NCBI GenBank assembly: GCA_028658405.1
Contig: JAKOGY010000008.1
Span: 1 to 51,367 of the forward strand
Direction of reading: 5' to 3'
Length of the DNA: 51,367 bases
Source: Dolichospermum sp. ST_sed8
Lineage (GTDB): Bacteria > Cyanobacteriota > Cyanobacteriia > Cyanobacteriales > Nostocaceae
Position numbers and translations under genes: made by a program. Positions 36,749 through 46,495 of the stretch are shown in pieces. The notes under the pieces were generated by a model. The model ran no database searches and was not told the origin of the DNA. It was given only the letters and a program-made list of their open reading frames with translations. The number at the start of each line of letters is the position of its first letter. Positions within the stretch are counted from its first letter, which is position 1.

Positions 36749-38653
36749 ATGACTTTAACAACTCTTCGCTTTCCTATTGATTTGGATGTTTACAAGTCTT
36801 TGAAGTTAGACCCGACTAATTCAACTTTGACTAATGAACAAAGAGAAATTCTGAAAGCTAATATTCAACTTTGTCGAGATACTATTGTTTTTTTTACCGC
36901 TGTAGCAGCAGCCAAAGGTGTGGGCGGTCATACAGGAGGAGCTTATGATACAGTTCCCGAAGTGATGATTTTAGATGCTTTCTTTCGGGGAGTAGCAGAT
37001 AAATTTGTGCCAATTTTCTTTGATGAAGCAGGACACCGCGTTGCTACACAATATTTAATGGCAACTTTACAGGGTGATCTTGATGCAGAAAATCTGCTGC
37101 ATTATCGAGAAGCCTATTCATTACTACTTGCACATCCAGAACGAGGACGCACTCCTGGTGTAAAATTTAGTTCGGGAAGATTAGGACACCTCTGGGCTTA
37201 TGTGAATGGAGTAGCGATCGCACATCCTCATCAAGTAGTATTCTGTTTAGGTTCAGATGGTTCACAGCAAGAAGGAAATAATGCCGAAGCCGCCCGTTTA
37301 GCTGTGGCTAAAAATCTCAATATCAAATTAATTATTGATGATAACAATTCCACCTGTAGCGGATATCCAACAGATTATCTCAAGGGTTATAACGTCGGTC
37401 AAACTTTAGCTGGACATGGATTAACTGTATTAACTGGAGCAGGGGAAGATTTAGATGATTTATATACTCGTCTCTGTCAAACTGTCACTATTAATGGACC
37501 AGTAGCAGTAATTAATAAACGTCCTATGACTCCCGGTATTGTTGGAGTAGAAGGCACACCTTTAGGACATGATGCCCTATCACCAGAGTTAGCGATCGCC
37601 TATTTGGAAACTCGCGGACATACATCAGCCGTCAATTACCTCAAAAAAGTTATTCCCCTCACACATACCTACTCTTTTACGGGTTCTAGCAGCAAAACAC
37701 GCCATATTTTTGATGCTACCGTTGTCTCTCTTCTCAGTCAAATGACACCCACAGAACGGCGAGAAAAGGTAATGTGTATTGACAGTGATTTAGGAGAATC
37801 CTGTGGTATCAATAAAATTAGTCAAGCCTATCCAGAGATTTTCTATCATGGCGGCATCATGGAAAGAGGAAACTTCTCTGCGGCGGCAGGATTTGGCATG
37901 GAAGCAGGAAAACAAGGCATTTTCAGCACTTATAGTGCCTTTTTGGAAATGTGTATTTCTGAAATTACAATGGCACGGCTTAATAAATCCAACGTTCTTT
38001 GTCAATTTTCCCATAGTGGGATAGATGAATTAGGAGATAACACCTGCCATTTTGGGTTAAATAATATGTTTGCCGATAACGGTTTAGAAGACGCTTATCA
38101 AACCCGTCTCTATTATCCCGCCGACGGACATCAAATGAAAGCTTGTGTGGAAACTGTATTTGATCAACCAGGGTTAAGATTTCTCTTTTCTAGCCGTTCC
38201 CCAGTACCCGATATTCTGGATACAAATAGTAAACCTTTATTTGCAGATGGTTATACATTTATTCCTGGAAAAGATGACGTAATACGAGAAGGAACAGCCG
38301 GCTATATCGTTAGCTTTGGAGAGGTACTTTACCGCGCCTTAGAAGTAGTAGAAATCCTGAAAAAACAGGGAATTAATGTCGGTTTAATCAATAAATCCAC
38401 ATTGAATCTAGTAGATGAAGAAATCATGGCAAAAATTGGTTCAACACCCTTTGTTTTAGTAGTTGAATCCTTAAATCGGCGTACAGGTTTAGGTATCCGT
38501 TTTGGTTCATGGTTACTAGAAAGAGGGTTTTCTCCCAAATATGCCTATATGGGAACTCATCAAGAAGGTTGTAGCGGAATTTGGGAACAACTCCCCCATC
38601 AAGGTATTGATACTATTGGCATCATGAACAAAGTTGACGAAATGTTAAAATAA
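36749..38653 (+). CDS. Transketolase (cluster-located paralogue)
   Basis: The 634-residue thiamine-diphosphate enzyme has the cofactor motif GSDGSQQEG (168-176) through IDDNNST, with the C-terminal pyrimidine-binding and transketolase-C domains in one chain. Transketolases move two-carbon units among sugar phosphates and can supply sedoheptulose 7-phosphate. AAAGGA at 36735-36740 supports ATG 36749. Its place beside gmhB-like and other sugar genes suggests a dedicated supplier for heptose-type sugars rather than the housekeeping Calvin-cycle copy. Confidence 0.87.
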   Translation: MTLTTLRFPIDLDVYKSLKLDPTNSTLTNEQREILKANIQLCRDTIVFFTAVAAAKGVGGHTGGAYDTVPEVMILDAFFRGVADKFVPIFFDEAGHRVATQYLMATLQGDLDAENLLHYREAYSLLLAHPERGRTPGVKFSSGRLGHLWAYVNGVAIAHPHQVVFCLGSDGSQQEGNNAEAARLAVAKNLNIKLIIDDNNSTCSGYPTDYLKGYNVGQTLAGHGLTVLTGAGEDLDDLYTRLCQTVTINGPVAVINKRPMTPGIVGVEGTPLGHDALSPELAIAYLETRGHTSAVNYLKKVIPLTHTYSFTGSSSKTRHIFDATVVSLLSQMTPTERREKVMCIDSDLGESCGINKISQAYPEIFYHGGIMERGNFSAAAGFGMEAGKQGIFSTYSAFLEMCISEITMARLNKSNVLCQFSHSGIDELGDNTCHFGLNNMFADNGLEDAYQTRLYYPADGHQMKACVETVFDQPGLRFLFSSRSPVPDILDTNSKPLFADGYTFIPGKDDVIREGTAGYIVSFGEVLYRALEVVEILKKQGINVGLINKSTLNLVDEEIMAKIGSTPFVLVVESLNRRTGLGIRFGSWLLERGFSPKYAYMGTHQEGCSGIWEQLPHQGIDTIGIMNKVDEMLK

Positions 38654-38660
38654 GAAAAAA

Positions 38661-38721
38661 ATCCCCGAATTCTTCTGTGATCATCACCATAAATTATCAG
38701 ATGATATCAGAAGTCGGGGAT
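38661..38721. terminator. Hairpin between transketolase and gmhB-like genes
   Basis: ATCCCCGA (38661-38668) pairs with TCGGGGAT (38714-38721), extended by TTCTG/CAGAA. The T-run (AAAAAA at 38655-38660 read in reverse) is on the minus side, so it fits a minus-strand terminator better than a plus one. It may also act as a translation-blocking leader hairpin before the gmhB-like gene. Confidence 0.4.
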
Positions 38722-38747
38722 CTGAATCTAAAGGAGAATAATTACCA

Positions 38748-39284
38748 GTGATTAAAGTGGCTTTTCTTGATCGAGATGGAGTAATTAATATTGATCATCA
38801 CTATGTTTTTAGATGTGAGCAGTTTGAATTTAATGATGGCATTTTTGCTACTTGTCGTCTACTACAAGATTTAGGTTATAAGCTAATTGTGATCACAAAT
38901 CAATCAGGTATTGCTCGTGGTTACTATTCTGAACAAGATTTTTTAAGTCTTACTGTCTGGATGTATGAGCAATTTAATAACCAAGATATAACAATACTGG
39001 ATGTGTTTTACTGCCCACATCATCCCCAATCAACTATATCTAATTACCGTCAAAACTGCCGATGTCGTAAACCGTTACCAGGAATGATTGAACAAGCTTG
39101 TCAGAAATATCCTATAGACTTGCAAAGCTCAATCCTAATTGGTGATAGAATATCGGATATGCAAGCTGCTAAAGCCGCAGGAATCGGTAAATTTTATTTA
39201 CTCAGTCCAGAAATTTTTATTCCTAAAGAATTACAAGTTTCTGCTCGGTTGGATAATCTGGAAGCACTAAAGTTTTTTATTTAA
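38748..39284 (+). CDS. gmhB: D,D-heptose 1,7-bisphosphate phosphatase, GmhB-like
   Basis: The 178-residue HAD-IIIA protein has D8 and D10 (FLDRDGVIN), the substrate loop ITNQSG, a zinc loop with C89, H91, C104 and C106, and D133 in IGDRISDMQAAKAAG. This matches GmhB, which removes the 7-phosphate from heptose 1,7-bisphosphate. It starts with GTG (38748), with AGGAG about 10 bp upstream. Its relatives in the pathway (GmhA-like, HldE-like) are about 10 kb away on the other strand. Confidence 0.88.
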   Translation: MIKVAFLDRDGVINIDHHYVFRCEQFEFNDGIFATCRLLQDLGYKLIVITNQSGIARGYYSEQDFLSLTVWMYEQFNNQDITILDVFYCPHHPQSTISNYRQNCRCRKPLPGMIEQACQKYPIDLQSSILIGDRISDMQAAKAAGIGKFYLLSPEIFIPKELQVSARLDNLEALKFFI

Positions 39285-39394
39285 TGAATTTGAGAATATG
39301 TTTATTAAATATTCATTAAATTTTACTAAACTTTTACTAAAAAACCAGCAAATTATTTTGCTGTCCCATACAAAACAGAGAGATTTACAAGCAG

Positions 39395-40687
39395 ATGAAT
39401 AAAGTTGGGCGTTATGTTCAAGAATTGCTAATATTTAAACTCATATATCCCATTCTATTGAGATACATTGACGAAAATCTCATCACGATGACTGAGGAGA
39501 TGGAGAAAGATAAAATGGAGAATAATATTCCTAAATTAGAAGCGGAATATGAACAATTACCTATTCTCAAATTGATTTATTCAATTTTATTTAACTATCT
39601 ACACAGCAATTTAATTACTAGAGTAGATTTACTCCAGCAATGTCAAGCAGAGAATAATCTTTATCAGTTAAAATATGATGAAATTATTCAAATTGAACCA
39701 GCTATAAGTTATCAAGAAATTCCCGCAGCATTTAGAGAAAAAGAAGGTAGCTTTGAATTTACTAATCCTTTTGCTGCGGTTGTCAAAAACGTGGAGTTAT
39801 TGGGAATTTATGGGATTGGTTTTACTGAGGATAAAAATATTATTTTAGAAACAGTTTTAGATAGAGTAGATGTCTTAGAACACACTACTATTTCTACAAT
39901 GAGGGCAGGTTTCAATTCTCAATATATTACCCCTATAGCTAATATAGAACATTTTGATTTAGCTTGTTCATTTGTTAATTATTGGAGTCATTTATATGCT
40001 CATTGGATATATGAAGCTTTAACTCGATTAGAAGCCATTGAATATTATTCTCAAAAAACAGGTAAAAACCCAGTCTTAATAATTGATAGAGATATTCCTA
40101 GTTGGAAAATTCGCTCTTTAGAATTGATGGGTTATGGTCTAGAAAATTATATCCAATGGAATGGATATAGAGCTAAAGTTAATGAATTAGTTATTTGCTC
40201 TAAAAGACGTGAAGGAGGACGTATTTCTATCAAAGCTTGTCATTGGGTAAGAGAACGTATCCTCAGTAACGTAGATAGTTATGCAAATCCAAATCTGGTT
40301 TTGAGTCCCAATATTTTTATTTCTCGTAAAAAAGCAAATGCTCGCCGCATTTTGAATGAAGAAGAAGTAAGCAATACTCTCGATAAAATGGATTTTGTAC
40401 CTTATGTTCTAGAAGATTTAGATTTTGCTGACCAAGTAAAATTGTTTGCTCAAGCTAAATTTATTATTGCTCCTCATGGTGGTGGAGTAACAAATATTAT
40501 TTTCTCCCAAAATTTAACTTTAATTGAACTTTTTGGTCAGAAAATTAGCCATTTCTATTATACAGTTGCTAAAGGATTAGGATTCGATTATGCTTGTATG
40601 TTTTGTGAGGTAAAGAATGAAGATATCATTGTCAATTGTGAAGAATTAAGTAGAATCGTTGATAAAATGACAAAAAATAGAATTTGA
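39395..40687 (+). CDS. Glycosyltransferase family 61 protein (DUF563)
   Basis: The 430-residue protein has a C-terminal GT61 domain, with ISRKKANARRIL, a run of charged residues and the diagnostic APHGGGVTNIIFSQ. It is an inverting enzyme that adds sugars such as xylose or GlcNAc in eukaryotes, and has unknown acceptors in bacteria. The N-terminal 130 residues are helical and partly repeated (ILKLIYSILFNYL / IFKLIYPILLRYI at about 13-60), possibly for membrane or partner contact. Confidence 0.85.
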   Translation: MNKVGRYVQELLIFKLIYPILLRYIDENLITMTEEMEKDKMENNIPKLEAEYEQLPILKLIYSILFNYLHSNLITRVDLLQQCQAENNLYQLKYDEIIQIEPAISYQEIPAAFREKEGSFEFTNPFAAVVKNVELLGIYGIGFTEDKNIILETVLDRVDVLEHTTISTMRAGFNSQYITPIANIEHFDLACSFVNYWSHLYAHWIYEALTRLEAIEYYSQKTGKNPVLIIDRDIPSWKIRSLELMGYGLENYIQWNGYRAKVNELVICSKRREGGRISIKACHWVRERILSNVDSYANPNLVLSPNIFISRKKANARRILNEEEVSNTLDKMDFVPYVLEDLDFADQVKLFAQAKFIIAPHGGGVTNIIFSQNLTLIELFGQKISHFYYTVAKGLGFDYACMFCEVKNEDIIVNCEELSRIVDKMTKNRI

Positions 40688-40756
40688 TAATGTAAATTAG
40701 ATGATCATAAAGCTTGATGAAAATTTAAATTTTGACTAACAGATTATTAATTTTGT

Positions 40757-41764
40757 ATGAACAGTAAATTAAATTCTCCTAAACATTGCTTAGTCACTGG
40801 TGCTGCTGGTTTTATTGGTAGCCACTTGTGTGATCTCCTCCTCAAATCAGGTCATAGTGTCGTTGGTTTAGATAATTTGGTGACAGGAAGAACGGATAAT
40901 TTAAAAGTGGCTCAAACCTATTCCACATTTACATTTATTGAGCAAGATGTTGCTGATATTTCCCCATCCATATTAACAGATATTGACTGGGTATTTCATT
41001 TAGCAGGATTAGCTGATTTAGTTCCCTCAATCCAAAATCCAGGAGCATATTATCATGCCAATTTACATAGTACATTCGTCCTTTTAGAAGCTTGTCGTAC
41101 TGCTAAAATCCAAAAATTTATCTACACAGCTTCTTCCACTTGCTATGGTATTCCTAATCAATATCCCACATCAGAAACCTATCCTTGTCATCCTAAACAT
41201 CCATACGGCTTAACAAAATATTTAGGTGAACAATTAGTCATGCACTGGGCGCAAGTTTATCAACTTCCAGCCCTTTCTTTACGATTGTTTAATGTGTATG
41301 GACCAAGATCCAGAACCACAGGAGCTTATGGTGCAGTATTTGGCGTATTTTTAGCTCAAAAACTAGCGAAAACCCCTTTTACTGTTGTTGGAGATGGAAT
41401 GCAAACGAGAGATTTTACCTTCGTTAGTGATGTAGTAGCAGCCTTTATCAAAGCTGCTGAATCGGATATTACCGGGGAAATTATTAATATTGGTTCTGGT
41501 AAATCTGAAAGCGTTTTAACACTGGTGAAATTATTAGCAGGAGAAATTACTCACATTCCCAAACGCCCAGGAGAACCGGATTGTACTTGGGCTGATATTA
41601 CTAAAGCTACGACTCTTTTAAAATGGCAACCTCAAGTACCTTTAAGTCAAGGTGTAAGTGAAATGTTAGCCAATATTGAACTTTGGCGAGATGCTCCAGT
41701 TTGGACACCAGAAACAATTCAGCAAGAGACAAAATCGTGGTTTGAGCATTTAGGAAAGGAATAA
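40757..41764 (+). CDS. NAD-dependent nucleotide-sugar epimerase (GalE/WbpP-like)
   Basis: This is a 335-residue extended SDR with TGAAGFIGSHL (about 14-24), TASSTCYG and YGLTKYLGEQ (catalytic Y and K), then RLFNVYGPRSR and RDFTFVSDV, typical of UDP-sugar 4-epimerases. It would interconvert UDP-glucose/galactose or the N-acetyl forms. It begins a tight plus-strand run (2-bp gaps) with the YjbQ-like and aminotransferase genes. Confidence 0.88.
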   Translation: MNSKLNSPKHCLVTGAAGFIGSHLCDLLLKSGHSVVGLDNLVTGRTDNLKVAQTYSTFTFIEQDVADISPSILTDIDWVFHLAGLADLVPSIQNPGAYYHANLHSTFVLLEACRTAKIQKFIYTASSTCYGIPNQYPTSETYPCHPKHPYGLTKYLGEQLVMHWAQVYQLPALSLRLFNVYGPRSRTTGAYGAVFGVFLAQKLAKTPFTVVGDGMQTRDFTFVSDVVAAFIKAAESDITGEIINIGSGKSESVLTLVKLLAGEITHIPKRPGEPDCTWADITKATTLLKWQPQVPLSQGVSEMLANIELWRDAPVWTPETIQQETKSWFEHLGKE

Positions 41765-41766
41765 AA

Positions 41767-42189
41767 ATGACCAACTCATCTATAAGACTTGACCAACAAT
41801 CAATCAAGGTACAAACTACTGGTAAATCTCTATGTCAAATTACGCCCCAAGTCCAAGCAGTCATTACAGAATCGGGAATTACAGCAGGAATTTGTAACCT
41901 TTTTATCCGTCATACTTCCGCCAGTTTATTGATTCAAGAAGAAGATGCCAAACCAGACGTGGAAACCTTTTTTGCGAAGTTAGTTCCCGAAAATGGTCAA
42001 TATCTTTTAGCCGGACAAGGTTTAGATGATATGCCGGCACATATTCGCTCTGCCCTTACCCATACCTCTGAACAAGTTCCGATTGCTCAAGGTCTTTTGC
42101 AGCTAGGACGTTTACAAGATATTTATATCTGGGAACATCGTCAATCTGGTTACATCCGTGAAGTCGTTATCAATATATTGGGATATTAA
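41767..42189 (+). CDS. YjbQ/UPF0047 family protein (secondary thiamine-phosphate synthase-like)
   Basis: The 140-residue single-domain protein matches the YjbQ family: FIRHTSASLLIQEEDA near 47-62, then DDMPAHIRSALTH and LGRLQDIYIWEHR. Members have weak thiamine-phosphate synthase activity and an unresolved real role. It lies 2 bp after the epimerase and 2 bp before the aminotransferase, so it is co-expressed with sugar genes. Thiamine supply to the nearby transketolase is possible but only inference. Confidence 0.88.
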   Translation: MTNSSIRLDQQSIKVQTTGKSLCQITPQVQAVITESGITAGICNLFIRHTSASLLIQEEDAKPDVETFFAKLVPENGQYLLAGQGLDDMPAHIRSALTHTSEQVPIAQGLLQLGRLQDIYIWEHRQSGYIREVVINILGY

Positions 42190-42191
42190 AA

Positions 42192-43313
42192 ATGTCACAA
42201 CTATTAACCATTAATCAAATACCCTTCGTTAATCTTAAAAGTCAACACGCTGCCATAAAGTCTGAGTTACTAGCAGCAATGGGTGAAGTCCTTGATGATG
42301 GCAACTTTATTTTAGGCGAGCAAGTTGCAGAGTTTGAGCGTCAGTTTGCTCAATTGTGTGGCGTTCGTTATGCAGTTGGTGTTAATTCTGGGACAGATGC
42401 CTTAATTTTTGCACTCAAAGCACTTGGTATTCGTTCTGGTGATGAAGTTATTACTGTCCCTAATTCTTTCGTGGCTTCAGCTACCTGTATTCGCATACTT
42501 GGTGCTAAACCTGTATTCGTTGATGTGGGCGATGATTACAATATTGATCCAACTAAAATCGCCGCAGCTATTACTCCCAAAACAAAGGCAATTATCCCTG
42601 TACATCTGACGGGAAGACCTTGTAACATGAAACCAATTTTAGATATTGCCCAGGAAAATGGAATAGCTGTAGTGGAGGATGCCGCCCAATCTGTACTGGC
42701 TGAGTATCAAGGTCAACGAGTAGGTTCTTTGGGAATAGTGGGTTGTTTCAGTTTACACCCCCTGAAAAACTTAAATGCTTGTGGAGATGGAGGAGTAATA
42801 GTAACGGATGATTCCAAACTGTATGACCAGTTAAAAATTATGCGGAATATTGGTTTACGAACTCGTGATGACTGTGTGATGTGGTCTCATAATTCTCGCT
42901 TAGATACTCTACAAGCAGCTATTCTGTTAGTTAAATTGCGTTACCTCCAGGAATGGACACAGCAACGTCAAGAAAATGCTCACTATTACCAAAGTCAACT
43001 TGCGGGTATTCCTCAAATCATAATGCCATGGGAACGAGAGTGGGAAAAATGCGTTTACCACACCTTTGTTATTCAAGCTGAACGGCGTGATCAATTGCGT
43101 CAATTTTTGAGCGATCGCGGTATCGGTACAGCAATTCATTATCCAGTGCCAATTCATCTATCTACAGCAGGTAAAGAATTAAGCTATCCAGCAGGGAGTT
43201 TTCCTGTCGCAGAAATGCAAGCAAGCCGCATCCTGAGTTTACCTATTTATCCAGGACTAACCGTTCAGGAACTTGAGCAAGTTTGTGAAAACATTAAGTT
43301 ATTCTATCAATAA
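42192..43313 (+). CDS. DegT/DnrJ/EryC1/StrS-family sugar aminotransferase
   Basis: The 373-residue PLP enzyme has the family's NSGTDALIFALKALG (65-79), D163 in EDAAQS and the PLP lysine K192 in HPLKNLNACGDGG. It swaps an amino group from glutamate or glutamine onto a keto sugar, giving an amino sugar, often at C3 or C4. It is coupled to the epimerase and YjbQ genes and followed by an isomerase and an SDR, which together look like an amino-sugar or aminocyclitol route. Confidence 0.92.
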   Translation: MSQLLTINQIPFVNLKSQHAAIKSELLAAMGEVLDDGNFILGEQVAEFERQFAQLCGVRYAVGVNSGTDALIFALKALGIRSGDEVITVPNSFVASATCIRILGAKPVFVDVGDDYNIDPTKIAAAITPKTKAIIPVHLTGRPCNMKPILDIAQENGIAVVEDAAQSVLAEYQGQRVGSLGIVGCFSLHPLKNLNACGDGGVIVTDDSKLYDQLKIMRNIGLRTRDDCVMWSHNSRLDTLQAAILLVKLRYLQEWTQQRQENAHYYQSQLAGIPQIIMPWEREWEKCVYHTFVIQAERRDQLRQFLSDRGIGTAIHYPVPIHLSTAGKELSYPAGSFPVAEMQASRILSLPIYPGLTVQELEQVCENIKLFYQ

Positions 43314-43414
43314 ATAAGCCTCAAATTTTCTTCACTTTTGACTTGCTGTTGTGCATTTTGAATGCACGACAGCTTACCCTCTAAGCTATACACATCATTT
43401 CTAAAATCCAAAAT

Positions 43415-44251
43415 ATGCTAAAGTCTAACATTAATTCACTAAATATTGGCTGTGCTGCTTGGGGCTGGAGAGAAGTGGAAATACCTGAATATTTCCACTG
43501 GATAGCTAACCAAGGCATTCGTTCAGTAGAAGTGAATGCTCATCCCCAAGCACCCAAACATCTTTTACATGATGGTGATGATCAAGCAGTATCTAAAATT
43601 GCTGATTGGGCTAAAGAAGCAGGAGTAGATATTATTTGTATAGCAGGAAGAAATAATTTTACACTCTCAGATGCAAATGAGTTAGAAACAGAAATTAAAA
43701 GAGTAGAGCGTTTTGTTGATAGTGCTGAAAAATTAGGGGCAAAATTTGTCAGATTATTGTCTGGTGATCACAGAAATAATTATATTCTCCCAGATGTTTT
43801 TCCTCTGTTGCATTATGCCTTTAATAAAATCGGTGATTACGCCGAAGAACGAGGAATTCAAATAACGATTGAAAATCATGGTGGACCAACTGCAACCGGA
43901 CAAAGAGTGGCCAGAATGATGGAAGGTATTAAAAGTCCTGCTGTTGGTATTAACTATGATCCCGCTAATTTTTTGAATCAGGGAACTGATCCTTTGATGG
44001 CACTCCGCTATATTCTTCCTTGGGTAAATTATAGTCATTGGAAAGATGTGCAATGGGTTAATGGTAGTCCTCAATTCTGTGCTTTTGGAGAGGGAGAAAT
44101 TATCTGGGAACCGATTATTAAAGAACTATTAAATGCAGGTTATCAGGGATATTGGGTGGTTGAATATGAAGAAACATCAGATGTTGAGCAGGGAACGAAA
44201 GAGAGTTTAAATAACTTGTCTCAAGTATTACAAAAATTTGCCGTTGTCTAA
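43415..44251 (+). CDS. TIM-barrel sugar phosphate isomerase/epimerase (AP endonuclease 2 family)
   Basis: The 278-residue protein is of the xylose-isomerase-like TIM-barrel type. Likely metal ligands are a glutamate in TIENHGGPT, the aspartate of NYDPANF, a histidine in YSHWKDV and the glutamate of VVEYEE near the C terminus. Family members isomerise or epimerise sugars, inositol derivatives and keto sugars. Its position between the aminotransferase and SDR genes suggests a keto-sugar substrate. Confidence 0.82.
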   Translation: MLKSNINSLNIGCAAWGWREVEIPEYFHWIANQGIRSVEVNAHPQAPKHLLHDGDDQAVSKIADWAKEAGVDIICIAGRNNFTLSDANELETEIKRVERFVDSAEKLGAKFVRLLSGDHRNNYILPDVFPLLHYAFNKIGDYAEERGIQITIENHGGPTATGQRVARMMEGIKSPAVGINYDPANFLNQGTDPLMALRYILPWVNYSHWKDVQWVNGSPQFCAFGEGEIIWEPIIKELLNAGYQGYWVVEYEETSDVEQGTKESLNNLSQVLQKFAVV

Positions 44252-44288
44252 GTTTATTTCATTATTTTCATCAGGGGTTAGCAATTAA

Positions 44289-45044
44289 ATGTCATTTTCT
44301 TTAGATGGTCATGTGGCCTTAGTTACAGGAAGTTCTGCTGGTTTAGGGAAAGCGATCGCTCTCAAATTGGGACAAGCAGGTGCTAAGGTAGCAATCAATT
44401 ACAGCAATAACGAATCACGGGCTAAACAGGCTTTAGCTGAACTTGAACAACAAGGTTGCCAAGCTATTTTGGTTCGTGGGGATGTTACCCAAGAAGAAGA
44501 TGTAGCAGCAATTTATGAAGCGATCGCCTCTCAACTGGGTGCAGTAGATATTTTGGTGTTAAATGCCACAGGAAACCAACCCCAGATCCCCTTTGAGGAA
44601 TACACCTGGCAAGATTTCCAAACCATGCTGGATTTTTTTATCAAAAGTCCCTACTTATTAACTCGTATTTGTTTACCCTCCATGAAACAAAAACAATGGG
44701 GACGAATTATTAATATTAGTAGTGACGTTTGTTTCCGCTCAGTTAATAACTTCAGTGCTTACGTTACTGCCAAAAATGGACAACTGGGATTTACACGCAG
44801 CATGGCCACCGAATTAGCGCCTTTTGGTATTACAGTTAATGCAGTTGCTCCCGGTTGGATACCCGTAGAACGCCATGAAAACGTTCCTCAAGAAAAAAAA
44901 GACGCTTACCAAGTCAGAATTCCCATGCAGCAATGGGGTACTCCACAGGATATTACCGAAGCAGTGCTTTATTTCGCCAGTCATGAGTCCAGATTTGTTA
45001 CAGGGCAATATTTATGTATTAACGGTGGCTTTACTCTTATGTAA
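44289..45044 (+). CDS. Short-chain dehydrogenase/reductase (FabG-like)
   Basis: The 251-residue classical SDR has TGSSAGLG (13-20), the catalytic S144, Y158 and K162 (AYVTAKNG) and a normal C terminus. It would reduce a keto group or oxidise an alcohol using NAD(P)H. It starts 37 bp after the isomerase gene and ends the plus-strand run, so it probably acts on the same sugar or cyclitol. A general fatty-acid role is unlikely from context. Confidence 0.85.
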   Translation: MSFSLDGHVALVTGSSAGLGKAIALKLGQAGAKVAINYSNNESRAKQALAELEQQGCQAILVRGDVTQEEDVAAIYEAIASQLGAVDILVLNATGNQPQIPFEEYTWQDFQTMLDFFIKSPYLLTRICLPSMKQKQWGRIINISSDVCFRSVNNFSAYVTAKNGQLGFTRSMATELAPFGITVNAVAPGWIPVERHENVPQEKKDAYQVRIPMQQWGTPQDITEAVLYFASHESRFVTGQYLCINGGFTLM

Positions 45045-45178
45045 ATCTGATTAAGACTGATTGAGTTATAAACAATTCAGCTTTTTCAGGATTACACAAA
45101 AAATACCAAAAATATGGCGTTTCATAATTGCGGAATGTGGGATATAATATATCAAACATTCTGACTCATGACCCTTGA

Positions 45179-46036
45179 TTATTTAATAAGTGTTTTTAAT
45201 ACAGATAATATTCCTTTAGCATATTCATTTTCTGCTATTTGAAAATGTAATTTCCTAGCTTCGCTGGTTGCATTTCCAACTAAATAACCATGTCTAACAG
45301 TTTGCAGCATTTCAATATCATTACCACTTTCACCAAAAGCTATGGAGTTTTGATAGCTTACATTTGTCTGCTGTAAAATAAAATTAACTATATGTTTTTT
45401 ACCTGTCCCTGATGGGATAAAATCAACATCATAGCAATTGTTTGGATCTCCAGATAAAGGATTTGCTTGACTAATATTTACTTGAATACCAGCTTTTTTC
45501 ACTAACTCTTTTATCTTCAAAATTGCCTGATTATCAATTAGATCATTTTGTTGATGGTAATAGTAATTTTTTAAAAAAGGACAATCTGCTATTTGAGGTT
45601 GTGGTGTCAAATGTATATTATCTAATTTTAAAAAACTAACTAAGTTATTAACTAAATTCTCAGAGAATCCAGTTTTCATAAGATTGTTTTCCCATATTTT
45701 ATCTTTTTCAGCGTATTGGTTTTGATTGAAGTAGATTAGTTCAGTCCCTAAACTACTAGCAATAAAATGAGGTAATAATGTCAAACCACATTTATTTATT
45801 TTATCAAAAACTGAAGTTAAACTACTACCAGTAACCCAACCAAAAAAGATTTGTTTCTGATATGTTTCATTTAATAAATACTCCTCAAGTTCTTTGAGAT
45901 CATTTTTATAATCCTCTCTATTTTGATGAGCAAGATAAGTTTCATCAAAATCTGTAAAAACAACGTATTTTGGTTCTGGGACAGAAGGTAACAGTTTTAT
46001 ATTATGTTTGCAATATTTCATATAATGCTTATACAC
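45179..46036 (-). CDS. NtdB-like HAD-IIB phosphatase (kanosamine-6-phosphate phosphatase family)
   Basis: The 285-residue HAD protein has D29-x-D31 (VVFTDFDETYLAH), WVTGSS, HFIASSLGTE, and GESGNDIEML, with the DVDFIPSGTGKKH block. This set closely recalls Bacillus NtdB, which dephosphorylates kanosamine 6-phosphate. It faces the aminotransferase-SDR run from the opposite strand. NtdA- and NtdC-type partners are not clearly present, so a kanosamine pathway is not proven, but an amino-sugar phosphate is a good guess. The ATG at 46036 is used, though the methionine at residue 6 could also start it. Confidence 0.78.
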   Translation of the reverse strand: MYKHYMKYCKHNIKLLPSVPEPKYVVFTDFDETYLAHQNREDYKNDLKELEEYLLNETYQKQIFFGWVTGSSLTSVFDKINKCGLTLLPHFIASSLGTELIYFNQNQYAEKDKIWENNLMKTGFSENLVNNLVSFLKLDNIHLTPQPQIADCPFLKNYYYHQQNDLIDNQAILKIKELVKKAGIQVNISQANPLSGDPNNCYDVDFIPSGTGKKHIVNFILQQTNVSYQNSIAFGESGNDIEMLQTVRHGYLVGNATSEARKLHFQIAENEYAKGILSVLKTLIK

Positions 46037-46161
46037 ATTATTTTATTTTTTGTGAGATTCGGGCAAAAAGACTTTATATTTTACATCCTATTATAGCCCA
46101 CATTCAGCAGGTAAAACCAGAAAAAAGGTATTTTAATCTAAGTGGACTAAAGGTAGCTAAA

Positions 46162-46290
46162 GTGAAAACAGAACTACAAGTGGATGTTAAAGACATTGAC
46201 CATTTAGGGATAATTGCGGGAATTATAGATGAAATAGGGATTGTGAAGATAATAGATCAAGAAATAGGGACTCATGCACCAATACCTTAG
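46162..46290 (+). pseudogene. IS1634-type (DUF4277) transposase fragment
   Basis: The frame reads KTELQVDVKDIDHLGIIAG ... IGTHAP and then stops. This is the start of a DUF4277/IS1634-family transposase, and everything after about 42 codons is gone. The frame opens further upstream but the transposase start is probably the GTG at 46162. Confidence 0.6.
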
Positions 46291-46495
46291 CCAAATTACG
46301 AGGGTGAGATGATAATGCTTTAACCATGAACTCACCTGAGTTCGACGTAAATTAAAAAGCTCAAAGTGAGTAATAGTAAGACTTTTCTCAATAATTAGTG
46401 CTTATTGACAATATAAATTCATAGTAAAAAGTTCTCAAAACATTAATTTTTTGAGATGTATTTACTATTAAATAATATTGATATTTAATTAGTAA

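Noticed and set aside
45179..46036. A complete kanosamine (NtdABC) operon
   Set aside because: Only the NtdB-like phosphatase is convincing; the DegT aminotransferase is shorter than NtdA and no NtdC-type dehydrogenase is present.
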